Part shown: positions 16,757 through 24,624 of the stretch, piece after piece
Position numbering within the stretch: position 1 is the first letter of the stretch
Layout: every line of letters starts with the position of its first letter
Source of the DNA: VRUE01 sp963796705
GTDB taxonomy: Bacteria; Actinomycetota; Thermoleophilia; Solirubrobacterales; 70-9
Length of the DNA stretch: 64,000 nucleotides
Reading direction: 5' to 3'
NCBI GenBank assembly: GCA_963796705.1
Contig: CAWCMK010000003.1
Location: 310,001-374,000 of the forward strand
Made by a program: the position numbers and the translations under genes
The notes under the pieces: model-generated
What the model was told of the DNA's origin: nothing
The model's input: the letters and a program-made list of their open reading frames with translations, nothing else
Databases searched by the model: none

Positions 16757-16880
16757 GCGACCGGGAGAGAGAGGCCCCCCAGAAGCCCAAGGGGACACCA
16801 TCTCGAAGGTGGCGCGAAGAGCTTCTACGCGCGAAGGCTACGTGCGAGGCAGGCTAAGAGCGCCATCCCCGGTCGTTTTT
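16757..16880 (+). ncRNA. Candidate structured small RNA with terminal stem and T5 tail
   Basis: CGACCGGG at 16758-16765 is the exact complement of CCCGGTCG at 16868-16875, and five T residues follow at once (16876-16880). Between them are smaller complementary pairs, such as CCCC with GGGG near 16775-16793, CACC with GGTG near 16797-16812, and GCGCG with CGCGC near 16813-16834. With a well-spaced promoter starting transcription at the first stem base, this is the layout of a stand-alone RNA of about 120 nt. I do not recognise the family; it lacks the conserved elements of RNase P, SRP, tmRNA and SAM or cobalamin riboswitches. Confidence 0.4.
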
Positions 16881-17083
16881 CTGTGCTCGCTCTTGAAGTT
16901 CGGAGCGACGTCCGACCGGGTCCCTAGGTTTGCAAGCGGTCGCGGAGCACCTGCCCTCCGTGCCGCGCGCCGGGGCGCACCCGGGAGCAGGGCGTCGATG
17001 GGCGAGACCCGGAGGCGCCGCGACTAGCCCGCCCGCTCCCGCTCTGACAGGATGCCCGCACATGCGCGGACCCGGTTGCAGCG

Positions 17084-17836
17084 ATGGGCGATGAGCTTCG
17101 CTACGAAAGGATCGGTGCCGCGGCGCTGCTGACGATCGACCGGCCCGAGCGCCGCAACGCGGTCGACGCCGCGACAGCGCAGCTCTTCCGCGAGGGTTTG
17201 CGCGACTTCGAGGCCGACGATGGCGCCCGCGTCTTGGTCCTGACCGGGGCCGGCGGCCAGGCCTTCTGCGCTGGGGCGGACCTCAGGGCGATGGACCTCG
17301 ACGTCAGCCACCCCGATGGCCCGATGGGACCGACCCGCCTGACCCCGGCGAAGCCGGCGATCGCCGCGGTCGACGGCTGGTGCCTGGCCGGCGGCGTCGA
17401 GCTGGCGCTCTGGTGCGACATCCGAGTCGCTACCCCGGGCTCGACCTTCGGTCTCTTTGAGCGCCGCTGGGGGGTGCCGCTGATCGACGGCGGCACTCAG
17501 CGGTTGCCACGCGTCGTCGGCCTTGGTCGCGCTCTGGAGATGATCCTCACCGGGCGTCCGGTGGGTGCCGAGGAGGCGCAGCGGATCGGCTTGGTAAACG
17601 AGGTCGTCAAACCCGGCGCGCACCTCGAGCGAGCGCTCGAGCTGGCCGAGACAATCGCCGGCTTTCCGCAGGAGACGATGCTCTCTGACCGGCGCGCCGC
17701 GATTGAAGGATCCGGAATGCCGCTCGCCGATGGTCTCAGCCTTGAGGCACGCCTCGGCGATGAGGTCCTCGAGGTCGCCGCCCGCGGCGCCGCCCGCTTC
17801 GCCGGCGGCGCCGGTCGCCACGGTGCCTTCGAGTGA
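17084..17836 (+). CDS. Enoyl-CoA hydratase/isomerase (crotonase) family protein
   Basis: A 250-residue crotonase-fold enzyme acting on acyl-CoA thioesters. ERRNAVDAATAQLF (CoA-binding start), AGGQAFCAGADLRAMD (oxyanion-hole loop, first backbone NH at AGAD), and WCLAGGVELALWCDIRVAT (second oxyanion-hole loop, AGGxE) are all clear. The residues after ERRWGVPLIDGGTQRLPRVVG end in the isomerase/hydratase helical region; one of the catalytic Glu positions is Asp or absent, so hydratase versus isomerase is open. Start ATG 17084. It is followed 21 bases later by the nucleotide-sugar dehydrogenase gene, with no obvious link. Confidence 0.9.
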   Translation: MGDELRYERIGAAALLTIDRPERRNAVDAATAQLFREGLRDFEADDGARVLVLTGAGGQAFCAGADLRAMDLDVSHPDGPMGPTRLTPAKPAIAAVDGWCLAGGVELALWCDIRVATPGSTFGLFERRWGVPLIDGGTQRLPRVVGLGRALEMILTGRPVGAEEAQRIGLVNEVVKPGAHLERALELAETIAGFPQETMLSDRRAAIEGSGMPLADGLSLEARLGDEVLEVAARGAARFAGGAGRHGAFE

Positions 17837-17857
17837 GGGCCGCCTAGACTCCCGCCG

Positions 17858-19105
17858 ATGAAGATCGCCATCGTCGGCCTCGGCTACGTGGGCCTGCCCC
17901 TCGCGGTCGCTTTCGCCGAGGCCGGCCATCAGGTCCTCGGTCTCGACGTCGACCGGGCCCGTGTCGAGTCCCTGAATGCCGGCCACAGCCATATCGAGGA
18001 CGTCTCCGATTCGGCCCTTGAGCCGCTGGGCGGGCGCCTGCGGGCGACCACCGAGCTCAGCGAGCTCGCCTCCTGCGAGGCGCTCGTGATCTGCGTGCCG
18101 ACCCCCCTGACCGGCTCCCGCGAGCCCGACCTCAGCTACCTGCTGAGCGCCGGCGATGAGATCGCCAAGGTCCTGCGCCCCGGCCAGCTCGTCGTGCTCG
18201 AGTCGACCACCTACCCGGGCACCACCCGCGAGCGGCTGGCGCCGATCCTCGAGCGCTCCGGCCTTGAGGCGGGGAGCGACTTTAACCTCGCCTTCTCCCC
18301 CGAGCGGATCGATCCCGGGCGCACCGACTACACCCTGCGCAGCACCCCGAAGCTGATCGGCGGGCTGACCGCGGCCTGCGCGCGCCGCGCCCATCAGCTC
18401 TACGCGGAGATCTGCGACCTGGTCCTGGTTCTCTCCGGCCCCGAGGCGGCCGAGCTCGCGAAGCTGCTCGAGAACATCTTCCGCTCGGTCAACATCGCCT
18501 TCGTCAACGAGCTCGCCCAGCTCTGCGAGCGCCTCGGGATCGACGTCTGGGAGGTGATCGAGGCCGCCGCCAGCAAGCCCTTCGGTTTCATGCGCTTTGA
18601 TCCCGGGCCGGGGATGGGCGGGCACTGCCTGCCGATCGACCCCTTCTACCTCGCCTTCAAGGCTCGCGAGAACGACTTCTACCCGGAGTTCATCGAGTTG
18701 GCCGGGAAGATCAACCAGGCCCAGCCCGCCTACTGCGCAAAGCGCGTCGAGCGTGCCCTGAACGACGCCGGCAAGCCGGTGCGCGACTCGAGGATCCTGC
18801 TGCTCGGCGTCAGCTACAAGGCCGGGGTGGGGGACACCCGCGAGTCCCCGGCCCTGAAGATCGCCCAGCTGCTGGCAGAGCTCGGCGGCGAGGTCTCCTA
18901 CCACGATCCCCACGTCCCCGAGCTGGCGGAGCTCGGCCTTGCCTCGGTCGAGCTTCACCCCGCGCTCGCGGCCTGCGACGTGGCGGTGATCGTCACCGCC
19001 CATCCGAGTCTTGACTACGCAGACGTCGCGAGGGCCGCCCCGCTGTTGGTCGACCTGCGCGGGGTGACCCGGGGGATCGGGGCGGAGAACGTGATCAGGC
19101 TCTGA
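17858..19105 (+). CDS. Nucleotide-sugar dehydrogenase (UDP-ManNAc/UDP-GlcNAc 6-dehydrogenase type)
   Basis: NAD-dependent four-electron oxidation of a UDP-sugar to the uronate. The 415-residue protein has the N-terminal Rossmann GLGYVGLPLAVAFAEAG motif, ESTTYPGTTRERL for UDP-sugar positioning, the central helix AKLLENIFRSVNIAFVNELA, and the catalytic stretch DPGPGMGGHCLPIDPFYL with Cys about residue 258. The GMGGHC form of the active site and overall length place it nearer WecC/WbpA than UDP-glucose dehydrogenase. ATG 17858 is the only sensible start. The product probably feeds the polysaccharide cluster upstream, which lacks its own dehydrogenase. Confidence 0.92.
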   Translation: MKIAIVGLGYVGLPLAVAFAEAGHQVLGLDVDRARVESLNAGHSHIEDVSDSALEPLGGRLRATTELSELASCEALVICVPTPLTGSREPDLSYLLSAGDEIAKVLRPGQLVVLESTTYPGTTRERLAPILERSGLEAGSDFNLAFSPERIDPGRTDYTLRSTPKLIGGLTAACARRAHQLYAEICDLVLVLSGPEAAELAKLLENIFRSVNIAFVNELAQLCERLGIDVWEVIEAAASKPFGFMRFDPGPGMGGHCLPIDPFYLAFKARENDFYPEFIELAGKINQAQPAYCAKRVERALNDAGKPVRDSRILLLGVSYKAGVGDTRESPALKIAQLLAELGGEVSYHDPHVPELAELGLASVELHPALAACDVAVIVTAHPSLDYADVARAAPLLVDLRGVTRGIGAENVIRL

Positions 19106-19135
19106 CAGGAGTAATTGCATTCCTCGCCCCGCGGC

Positions 19136-19164
19136 TTAACTTGCAACCATCGGCCGCGTATACG
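19136..19164 (+). promoter_or_regulatory. Putative imuB promoter
   Basis: TTAACT at 19136-19141 and TATACG at 19159-19164 lie 17 bases apart. The -10 overlaps the left arm of the LexA box, so bound repressor would block polymerase. Predicted transcription starts about seven bases before the ATG at 19178, giving an almost leaderless mRNA. Confidence 0.45.
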
Positions 19165-19179
19165 AACATGTGTTCGTAT
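19160..19179. promoter_or_regulatory. LexA (SOS) box upstream of imuB
   Basis: ATACGAAC-N4-GTTCGTAT is a perfect interrupted palindrome with eight-base arms and a four-base centre (ATGT). CGAAC-N4-GTTCG is the known LexA operator core of actinobacteria and Bacillus. Its last two bases overlap the imuB start codon (19178), so LexA would repress initiation directly. It explains damage induction of the imuB-dnaE2 cassette. Confidence 0.9.
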
Positions 19180-20212
19180 GGAAATTGTCTGCATCTTGGT
19201 GCTCGAGTCGGTCCTGCGAGCCGTCGGCGAGCGGCAAGGCCTGCCGCTCGAGGACGTCTGGGAGACGGAGCTGCGCCGTTTGGAGGGGATTGGCGCCGCC
19301 CTCGAGTGCGAGCGAGCCGGCGAGGCCTTCTTCGCGATTGACGGACTGCTGGGACTGTATGGGGGTGAGCGGGGCGGGGTGATCGCCGCGGCCCGCGCAG
19401 CGGCACGGATGCCGCTGCGGATCGGGGTTGCCCCGAGTCGCTTCGCCGCTCGCGTTGCCGCCGGGGAGGCGGAGGAGAGGGTCATAGCCTCCTCGGTGTC
19501 GCGCGAGTTCCTCGCGCGAATACCCGTCGCCTCCCTGACTCCTCGGCTCGGGCTGGTGCCGCGCGAGGCGGAGAACCTCGCCGAGACCATGGGGCAACTC
19601 GGTGTCTCCACCCTCGGCGCGCTCGCCGCTCTGGCGCCGGCGCAGGTTGCCGACCGCTTCGGCTCGGTCGGCCTGCGAGCGCAGCGCGTTGCCCGCGGCG
19701 AAGAGGCGCCGTTGCGGGTCCGTCGCCCCCATGAGGAGCTGGCGGTCGGGATCGAGCTTCCCGAAGGGACCGTGGGCGACCGTCTCGAGCACGCGCTCGC
19801 CCTGCTCGTCGATCGCCTCCTGGCGGCCCCGCAGCGCTGTGAGCGCACCGTTCTGAGGCTGCGCCTCGGGGCCCTGCTCGCCGCGGGTGGCAGTTGGAGC
19901 ACCGAGCAGGGGCTGGGCAGGCCCTCCGCCTCGGCGCGGGTTCTGCGCGCGGTGCTTGCACCGCGGCTGGAGGAGCTGCCGGCGCCGGCGGTCACCCTGC
20001 GGCTGCGAGCGCTGGCCCTGGGGCCGCCCGTGGGGGATCAGATGGAGCTCTCGATCGATGGCCAGGAAGCGCGCCGCCGCCGGCTCGGCGATGCGGTGCG
20101 GGAGGTGCGCGTCGCCCAGGGTGCCGAGGCGTTGCTCAAGATCATGCAGGTCGATCCCGCCTCCCGCTTCCCCGAGCGCCGCGCGGTGCTGACCCCCTTC
20201 CCGGCCCCTTGA
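19178..20212 (+). CDS. imuB: ImuB-like Y-family polymerase homologue with shortened N-terminus
   Basis: ImuB is a catalytically dead Y-family protein that bridges the beta clamp and DnaE2 in damage-induced mutagenesis. The 344-residue protein from ATG 19178 shows LRRLEGIGAALECERAGEAFFAIDGLLGLYGG (palm-like), the thumb/helix-hairpin region LGVSTLGALAALAPAQVADRFG, and the little-finger region starting RRPHEELAVGIELPEG. Typical ImuB proteins run to about 450-550 residues and begin with a catalytic-fold strand and a RGRP(V/L) motif. Here about 80 N-terminal residues are missing, and only 72 bases separate it from the previous gene, so no upstream exon-like remnant exists. It overlaps the DUF6504 gene by four bases. 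Identity is supported by the LexA box and dnaE2 partner. Confidence 0.82.
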   Translation: MEIVCILVLESVLRAVGERQGLPLEDVWETELRRLEGIGAALECERAGEAFFAIDGLLGLYGGERGGVIAAARAAARMPLRIGVAPSRFAARVAAGEAEERVIASSVSREFLARIPVASLTPRLGLVPREAENLAETMGQLGVSTLGALAALAPAQVADRFGSVGLRAQRVARGEEAPLRVRRPHEELAVGIELPEGTVGDRLEHALALLVDRLLAAPQRCERTVLRLRLGALLAAGGSWSTEQGLGRPSASARVLRAVLAPRLEELPAPAVTLRLRALALGPPVGDQMELSIDGQEARRRRLGDAVREVRVAQGAEALLKIMQVDPASRFPERRAVLTPFPAP

Positions 20213-20442
20213 GCGACGGTCTGTACGTGCCCCGCCCGGTGCAGGTACGACCTGGCGCGGACGGCGCCCCGCGTTCGATCGAAGGCGTTGCGGTCGAGAC
20301 GGTGCTCGAAGAGTGGCGGCTCGAGGATCGCTGGTGGACACCGCGCCCCCAGCATCGCCGCTGCTTCGAGCTGATCCTCGCCGACGGGCGAGCCATTGTC
20401 GTCTTCCACGATGGTTACGGCGGGCGCTGGTACCGACAGTGA
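20209..20442 (+). CDS. Small DUF6504-type protein of the SOS mutagenesis cassette
   Basis: A 77-residue protein starting at TTG 20209, overlapping the imuB stop by four bases (TTGA). Its core, VETVLEEWRLEDRWWTPRPQHRRCFELIL followed by VFHDGYGGRWYRQ, matches the DUF6504 pattern (EEWRxxxRWW near the middle, GRWY at the end). DUF6504 proteins are commonly encoded beside imuB and dnaE2 in actinobacteria; their function is unknown. It overlaps the dnaE2 reading frame if dnaE2 starts at 20411. It is easily missed because of its TTG start and short length. Confidence 0.72.
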   Translation: MSDGLYVPRPVQVRPGADGAPRSIEGVAVETVLEEWRLEDRWWTPRPQHRRCFELILADGRAIVVFHDGYGGRWYRQ

Positions 20443-23400
20443 GCGCCGCACGAGCCAAGCACGAACGTTCGTTGGGGGGCGTCCCCTGACCGCCCCCTAC
20501 GTCGAGCTGCACGCCCACTCGGCCTTCTCCTTCCTCGACGGCACCTCGACCCCGGCAGAGCTCGCCGCCCGCGCCGCGGGATTCGGCTATCCGGCCTTTG
20601 CCCTCACCGACCATGACGGCATCTGGGGTTCGCTGGAGTTTGCGCTCGCCTGTCGCGAGCTTGGCATCCGCCCGATCACCGGCGCCGAGCTGACCTTGGC
20701 GGGCGGCGCCCACCTGACCCTGCTGGTCGAGAGCCATGTCGGTTATCGCAACCTCTGCCGCCTGCTGACCATCGCCCATTCTCACACCCGTGAGGGGGCG
20801 CAGCGCTCGGCCGGCCGGCCCTGGGTGAGGCTGGAGCAGCTCGAGGCTCACGCCGAGGGGCTCGTCTGCCTCTCCGGCTGCGCTCGCGACGGGGCCCTGG
20901 CCGGCGCCTGGGATCGCGGTGAGGCGCCGGTCGCGGCCGCCCTGGGGAGGCGGCTGCGGGAGGCATTTGGACCCGAACACTTCCGGGTTGAGCTTCAGCG
21001 GCCCTACTGGCGCCGCGACCGCGCCCGCAACCGTTGGCTCTCTCAGCTGGGCGAGCGGCTCGGCGTTCCCTGCGTCGCCACCGGAGACATCCATTGCCAC
21101 GATGCTGCCCGCCTCCGACTCCAGGATGCCTTCGTGGCTGTGCGGCTGGGGTTGACGCTCGAGGCCTCCGAGCCGCAGCGCCGCGGCAACTCGAGCTCGA
21201 TCCTCTGCCCTCCGCCGCGAATGGCAGAGCGCTTTGCCGAACATCCGGAGGCCGTCACCGAGAGCGTTCGGCTCGCCGAGCGCCTGCGCTTCGACCTGAC
21301 CAGGGAGCTCGGCTACCGCTATCCGGGCTCCGAGGATTCGAGCGCCGATCTCAGGCTTGCCGAGCTCTGCCGGGCCCGCTTCGAGGAGCGCTACCCGCCC
21401 TCCTCTGGGTACCGAGGCGAGGCCGAGGGAACCCTCGAGAGGGAGTTGGCGACGATCCGCAATCTCGGCCTCTCCGGCTTCTTCCTCCTGCACCGCGAGA
21501 TCCTCGAGCTGGCCCACGAGGTGGCGGCTGAGGTGCGCGGACCCGACTCGTCGCGCTCGGTGCTGCCGCCGGGCCGCGGCCGCGGTTCCAGCGTCAGCTC
21601 GATCGTTTGCTACCTGACCGGTCTCTCACACATCGACCCGGTCGAGAAAGGGCTCTTCTCCGCCCGCTTCCTCAATGAGGAGCTGGGGCAGACGATGCCC
21701 GACATCGATCTTGACTTCCCGCGGGACATCCGCGAGGTCCTGATACCCCGGGTGCACGAGGTCTATGGGACCGATCGTGCGGCGCTGGTCGCGGCCTTCC
21801 CGACCTACCGCCCGCGCGGGGCGGTGCGCGACCTCGGCAAGGCGCTGGCCCTGCCAGCCAAGGAGATCGAGCGGGTTGCCGCGGTGGTCGGCTTTCACGA
21901 GCGCAGCGGCCAGATCAAGCGCGACGTGGTCGCTGCGATCGGCGAGCGCCGGGCCGCCGCTCCGGGCTGGCGGGCCCTCCTGCAGCTCTGCGGCGAGGCG
22001 ATGGGACTGCCTCGCCACGCCTCCCAGCATCCGGGTGGGATGGTGATCTCGACCCGGCCACTGATCGACGTCTGCCCGGTCGTTCCCGCGGCGATGGAGG
22101 GGCGACAGATCCTCCAGTGGGACAAGGACTCCTGCTCTGATGCCGGCTTCCTCAAGATCGATCTGCTCGGTCTGGGAATGCTCTCTGCGGTCGAGCGCTG
22201 CATCGACGAAGTCAGGCGTACGCGCCCGGCAGACCCGCCTTTGGACCTCTCGCGAATCGACTTCGAGGACGGCGAGACCTTCGGATCTATCCAGCGGGCG
22301 GAGACGACCGGCGTCTTTCAGATCGAGAGCCGCGCCCAGATGCAGATGCTCCCCCGCACCCTTCCCCAGAGTCTCGACGACCTAACGGTGCAGGTGGCGC
22401 TGGTCCGTCCCGGCCCGATTCAGGGCGGCGCCGTCCACCCCTACATCGAACGCCGCAAGCTCCAGCGCGAGGACCCCGGGTTCGAGATTCCCTACGAGCA
22501 TCCGCTGCTGGAGGCAGCGCTGGAGGACACCCTGGGCACGATTGTCTACCAGGAGCAGGTGTTGGAAGTGGCCAAGGCGTTGGCGGGCTTCTCCTCCGCA
22601 GAGGCGGAGAGCCTGCGCCGGGCGATGAGTCGCAGGCGCTCCGAGGAGGCGATCGAGCGCCATCACCTGCTCTTCCTCGAGGGCGCCCGCCGCAGGGGTG
22701 TTTCACCGGAGACGGCGCAGAGCGTCTGGGAGCAGATCGAGGGTTTCTCGGGCTTCGGTTTCCCGAAGGCGCACTCGGCCGCCTTCGGCCTGCTCGCCTA
22801 CCAGTCGGCCTGGCTGCGGGTCCACCGGGCACCCGAGTTCCTCTGCGCACTGCTCAACGAGCAGCCGATGGGCTTCTATCCCCCGGACTCGCTGGTCCAC
22901 GAGGCGCAGCGGCGGGGTGTGACGGTGATCGGCCCTGACGCCAACCGCAGCCATGTTCCCTGTCGGGTCGAGCGCCAGCGCGGCGGCCTGGTCGTGTGCA
23001 TCGGCCTTGGCTATGTCAAGGGGGTGAGGCGGGAGGAGATGGAGAGCCTGGTTACCGCTCGCCGGGCGGGCCCCTACCTGGGGATCGCCGACATCGCCTC
23101 ACGCTCGGGCGCCGGCCGCGATGGCCTCGAGCGGCTGGCCTGGGCGGGGGCCTTTGACGGGATCCCCCTCGCCGCCGCCGATCGCCGCGGGGCGCTCTGG
23201 CAGGCGGGGATCGTGCCGACCACCCGGGGGGCGGCAGATGGGACGCAGCTGGCATTGCCGCTCGAGCCCCCGCCGCCGCCGGAGCTGGCGCCCCTGGGGG
23301 ATTGGGAGGAGATGATTGCCGATTACCGCTCGACCGGGATGGTGCTCGGCGAGCATCCGATGTCGATGCTGCGCGAGAGCCTCAGCCCGACGGTCCTGCG

Positions 23401-23845
23401 CAGCACTGACCTCGAGAGGGTCGATGACGGCGACGAAGTCGAGGTGGCGGGCATGGTCCTCGCCCGCCAACGCCCCGAGACGGCCAGGGGGATCGTTTTC
23501 ATGCTCTTCGAGGACGAGCGAGGCACCGTCAATCTGATCGTGCCGCCCCCTGTCTACGATCGCCACCGGGCCCTGATCCGCGCTGCGCCCCTGCTGTGTG
23601 CCCGGGGGCGCCTCGAGCGCCGTGAGGGCGTCGCCAACGTCATCGTCTCCGAGGTGGCCGAGCTGCACCACGCCCCAGTCATCCGTTCCCCTCGTCTGGG
23701 GGAGCATCCCCGCAAGCGGTCCGAGCGATCATGCCCGCCGGCGTCCGCGGCGCGGGAACGCCGCCGCGCTCACCGCGAAGGCGCTGTCGCCGAGCTGCGA
23801 GCCGTCGCTCCCGCCGGCCACAGCTGGGGACGGCGGGGGCGCTGA
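20411..23845 (+). CDS. dnaE2: Error-prone DNA polymerase III alpha subunit (DnaE2/ImuC)
   Basis: Replicative-type polymerase used for damage-induced translesion synthesis. The N-terminal PHP domain begins VELHAHSAFSFLDGTS with LTDHDGIWG. The catalytic palm shows RGRGSSVSSIVCYLTGLSHIDPV and DIDLDFPRDIREVLI, with the two Asp of the active site. The later FSGFGFPKAHSAAFGLLAYQ region and a C-terminal OB fold (EVEVAGMVLARQRPETARG) are also present. About 1144 residues. The conserved protein really begins near TAPYVELHAHS (position about 20489). ATG 20411 is the nearest ordinary in-frame start, though a CTG at 20486 is also possible. It ends exactly one base before the convergent HxlR gene. Likely induced from the upstream LexA box. 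Confidence 0.95.
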   Translation: MVTAGAGTDSERRTSQARTFVGGRPLTAPYVELHAHSAFSFLDGTSTPAELAARAAGFGYPAFALTDHDGIWGSLEFALACRELGIRPITGAELTLAGGAHLTLLVESHVGYRNLCRLLTIAHSHTREGAQRSAGRPWVRLEQLEAHAEGLVCLSGCARDGALAGAWDRGEAPVAAALGRRLREAFGPEHFRVELQRPYWRRDRARNRWLSQLGERLGVPCVATGDIHCHDAARLRLQDAFVAVRLGLTLEASEPQRRGNSSSILCPPPRMAERFAEHPEAVTESVRLAERLRFDLTRELGYRYPGSEDSSADLRLAELCRARFEERYPPSSGYRGEAEGTLERELATIRNLGLSGFFLLHREILELAHEVAAEVRGPDSSRSVLPPGRGRGSSVSSIVCYLTGLSHIDPVEKGLFSARFLNEELGQTMPDIDLDFPRDIREVLIPRVHEVYGTDRAALVAAFPTYRPRGAVRDLGKALALPAKEIERVAAVVGFHERSGQIKRDVVAAIGERRAAAPGWRALLQLCGEAMGLPRHASQHPGGMVISTRPLIDVCPVVPAAMEGRQILQWDKDSCSDAGFLKIDLLGLGMLSAVERCIDEVRRTRPADPPLDLSRIDFEDGETFGSIQRAETTGVFQIESRAQMQMLPRTLPQSLDDLTVQVALVRPGPIQGGAVHPYIERRKLQREDPGFEIPYEHPLLEAALEDTLGTIVYQEQVLEVAKALAGFSSAEAESLRRAMSRRRSEEAIERHHLLFLEGARRRGVSPETAQSVWEQIEGFSGFGFPKAHSAAFGLLAYQSAWLRVHRAPEFLCALLNEQPMGFYPPDSLVHEAQRRGVTVIGPDANRSHVPCRVERQRGGLVVCIGLGYVKGVRREEMESLVTARRAGPYLGIADIASRSGAGRDGLERLAWAGAFDGIPLAAADRRGALWQAGIVPTTRGAADGTQLALPLEPPPPPELAPLGDWEEMIADYRSTGMVLGEHPMSMLRESLSPTVLRSTDLERVDDGDEVEVAGMVLARQRPETARGIVFMLFEDERGTVNLIVPPPVYDRHRALIRAAPLLCARGRLERREGVANVIVSEVAELHHAPVIRSPRLGEHPRKRSERSCPPASAARERRRAHREGAVAELRAVAPAGHSWGRRGR

Positions 23846-24547
23846 TCAGCGCCCTGCGCTCACCGTCGCGGCGCTCCGGGTGCCAGCGTCACAAGGGGAC
23901 TTTGGCACCGGGAAGAGGCGCAGGAAGCGTTCGATCCCCCGCTTGCTCCCCTCGGTCCTCACGACCCCCGAGGAGATCCCCTCTTCGAGCGGCAGCTGCC
24001 CGGACAGAACTGCGGCAAGGATTCCCGGCTCGGCCGCAATCGACCCGTCGTACTCGCCCGCCGAATCGCGCGAGAGCTGCAGTTCGCCGTCGCGAACCGT
24101 CGCCGCGAAGCGGTCGCCTCCGAGGCGCAGCTCATAGCTGGCCTCGAGTCCGGCAGCGGCGCCGGCGTCGAACAGCGAGCGCAGCGCCAGGACGATCGAA
24201 TCGGAGCGAATCTCCTCGAAGTCTGGAGGGAACGGCGAGCGCGCCCCCCAGGCGCCGAGCTGGGTCACGATTGGCTCCAGCTCCCGCCCCCACTCCGTCA
24301 GCTCGTAGACGTTCGAACCGTAGGGCGGCGGCAGCTTGCGCCGCCGAATGACACCGCCCTCCTCGAGCTCTCGAAGCCGCTCGACGAGGATGTTTGTGCT
24401 CGCCCGAGGGAGTCCCTCTCGAAGGTCGGTGAACCGCTTCGGCCCGAGCAGCAGCTCGCGTATGACCAGCAGCGCCCAGCGCTCACCGACGACGTCGAGG
24501 GCATGGGCGAAACGACATGCCTCTCCGTAGGAGCGCTTGGTTGCCAT
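23846..24547 (-). CDS. HxlR-family regulator with C-terminal SCP2-like domain
   Basis: A 233-residue regulator. The winged-helix domain (residues about 7-100) has ACRFAHALDVVGERWALLVIREL, FTDLREGLPRASTNILVERLRELEEGGVI and a YELTEWGRELEP wing, typical of HxlR. The second half (about 125-215) has YELRLGGDRFAATVRDGELQL and AAVLSGQLPLEEGISSGVVRTEG, which fits the SCP2 sterol-carrier-like domain and would bind a small hydrophobic ligand. A combined HxlR-SCP2 layout is known in actinobacteria. It diverges from the MFS exporter across 77 bases, so it probably senses an exported hydrophobic compound and represses both. The predicted promoter (TTGTAA-N16-TAGACT, minus strand) ends seven bases from the ATG, so the mRNA may be leaderless. 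Confidence 0.85.
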   Translation of the reverse strand: MATKRSYGEACRFAHALDVVGERWALLVIRELLLGPKRFTDLREGLPRASTNILVERLRELEEGGVIRRRKLPPPYGSNVYELTEWGRELEPIVTQLGAWGARSPFPPDFEEIRSDSIVLALRSLFDAGAAAGLEASYELRLGGDRFAATVRDGELQLSRDSAGEYDGSIAAEPGILAAVLSGQLPLEEGISSGVVRTEGSKRGIERFLRLFPVPKSPCDAGTRSAATVSAGR

Positions 24548-24624
24548 CCAGACCAGTCTAATCCTTCACTGCGGTTTTACAAGCATCTAGTTGTTTTTTT
24601 GAACTCTCTGCTAGGCTGCCCGCC
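24548..24624. promoter_or_regulatory. Divergent promoter region of hxlR-type and MFS genes
   Basis: An AT-rich 77-base stretch in otherwise GC-rich DNA. On the minus strand TTGTAA and TAGACT are 16 bases apart; on the plus strand TAGGCT lies seven bases before the MFS ATG, preceded by a T-rich run with candidate -35 sequences. A small inverted repeat ACAA-N8-TTGT sits between them as a candidate operator. Both transcripts would begin at or near the start codon. Confidence 0.4.

Larger units (their letters stand above)
16464..17083. other. 620-base intergenic region between metF and crotonase genes
   Basis: No credible protein-coding gene is present; the short frames here lack ribosome-binding sites and domain content. 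The central part (16722-16880) holds a promoter-like pair and a candidate structured RNA, listed separately. The remainder (16464-16720 and 16881-17083) shows nothing I can name. Confidence 0.5.

Noticed and set aside
17024..19120. 698-codon minus-strand frame over the crotonase and dehydrogenase genes
   Set aside because: Antisense to two well-supported enzymes, with no recognisable domain or ribosome site.
19136..21517. 793-codon minus-strand frame over imuB and dnaE2
   Set aside because: Antisense shadow; composition is Gln/Arg/Gly-rich without any fold signature.
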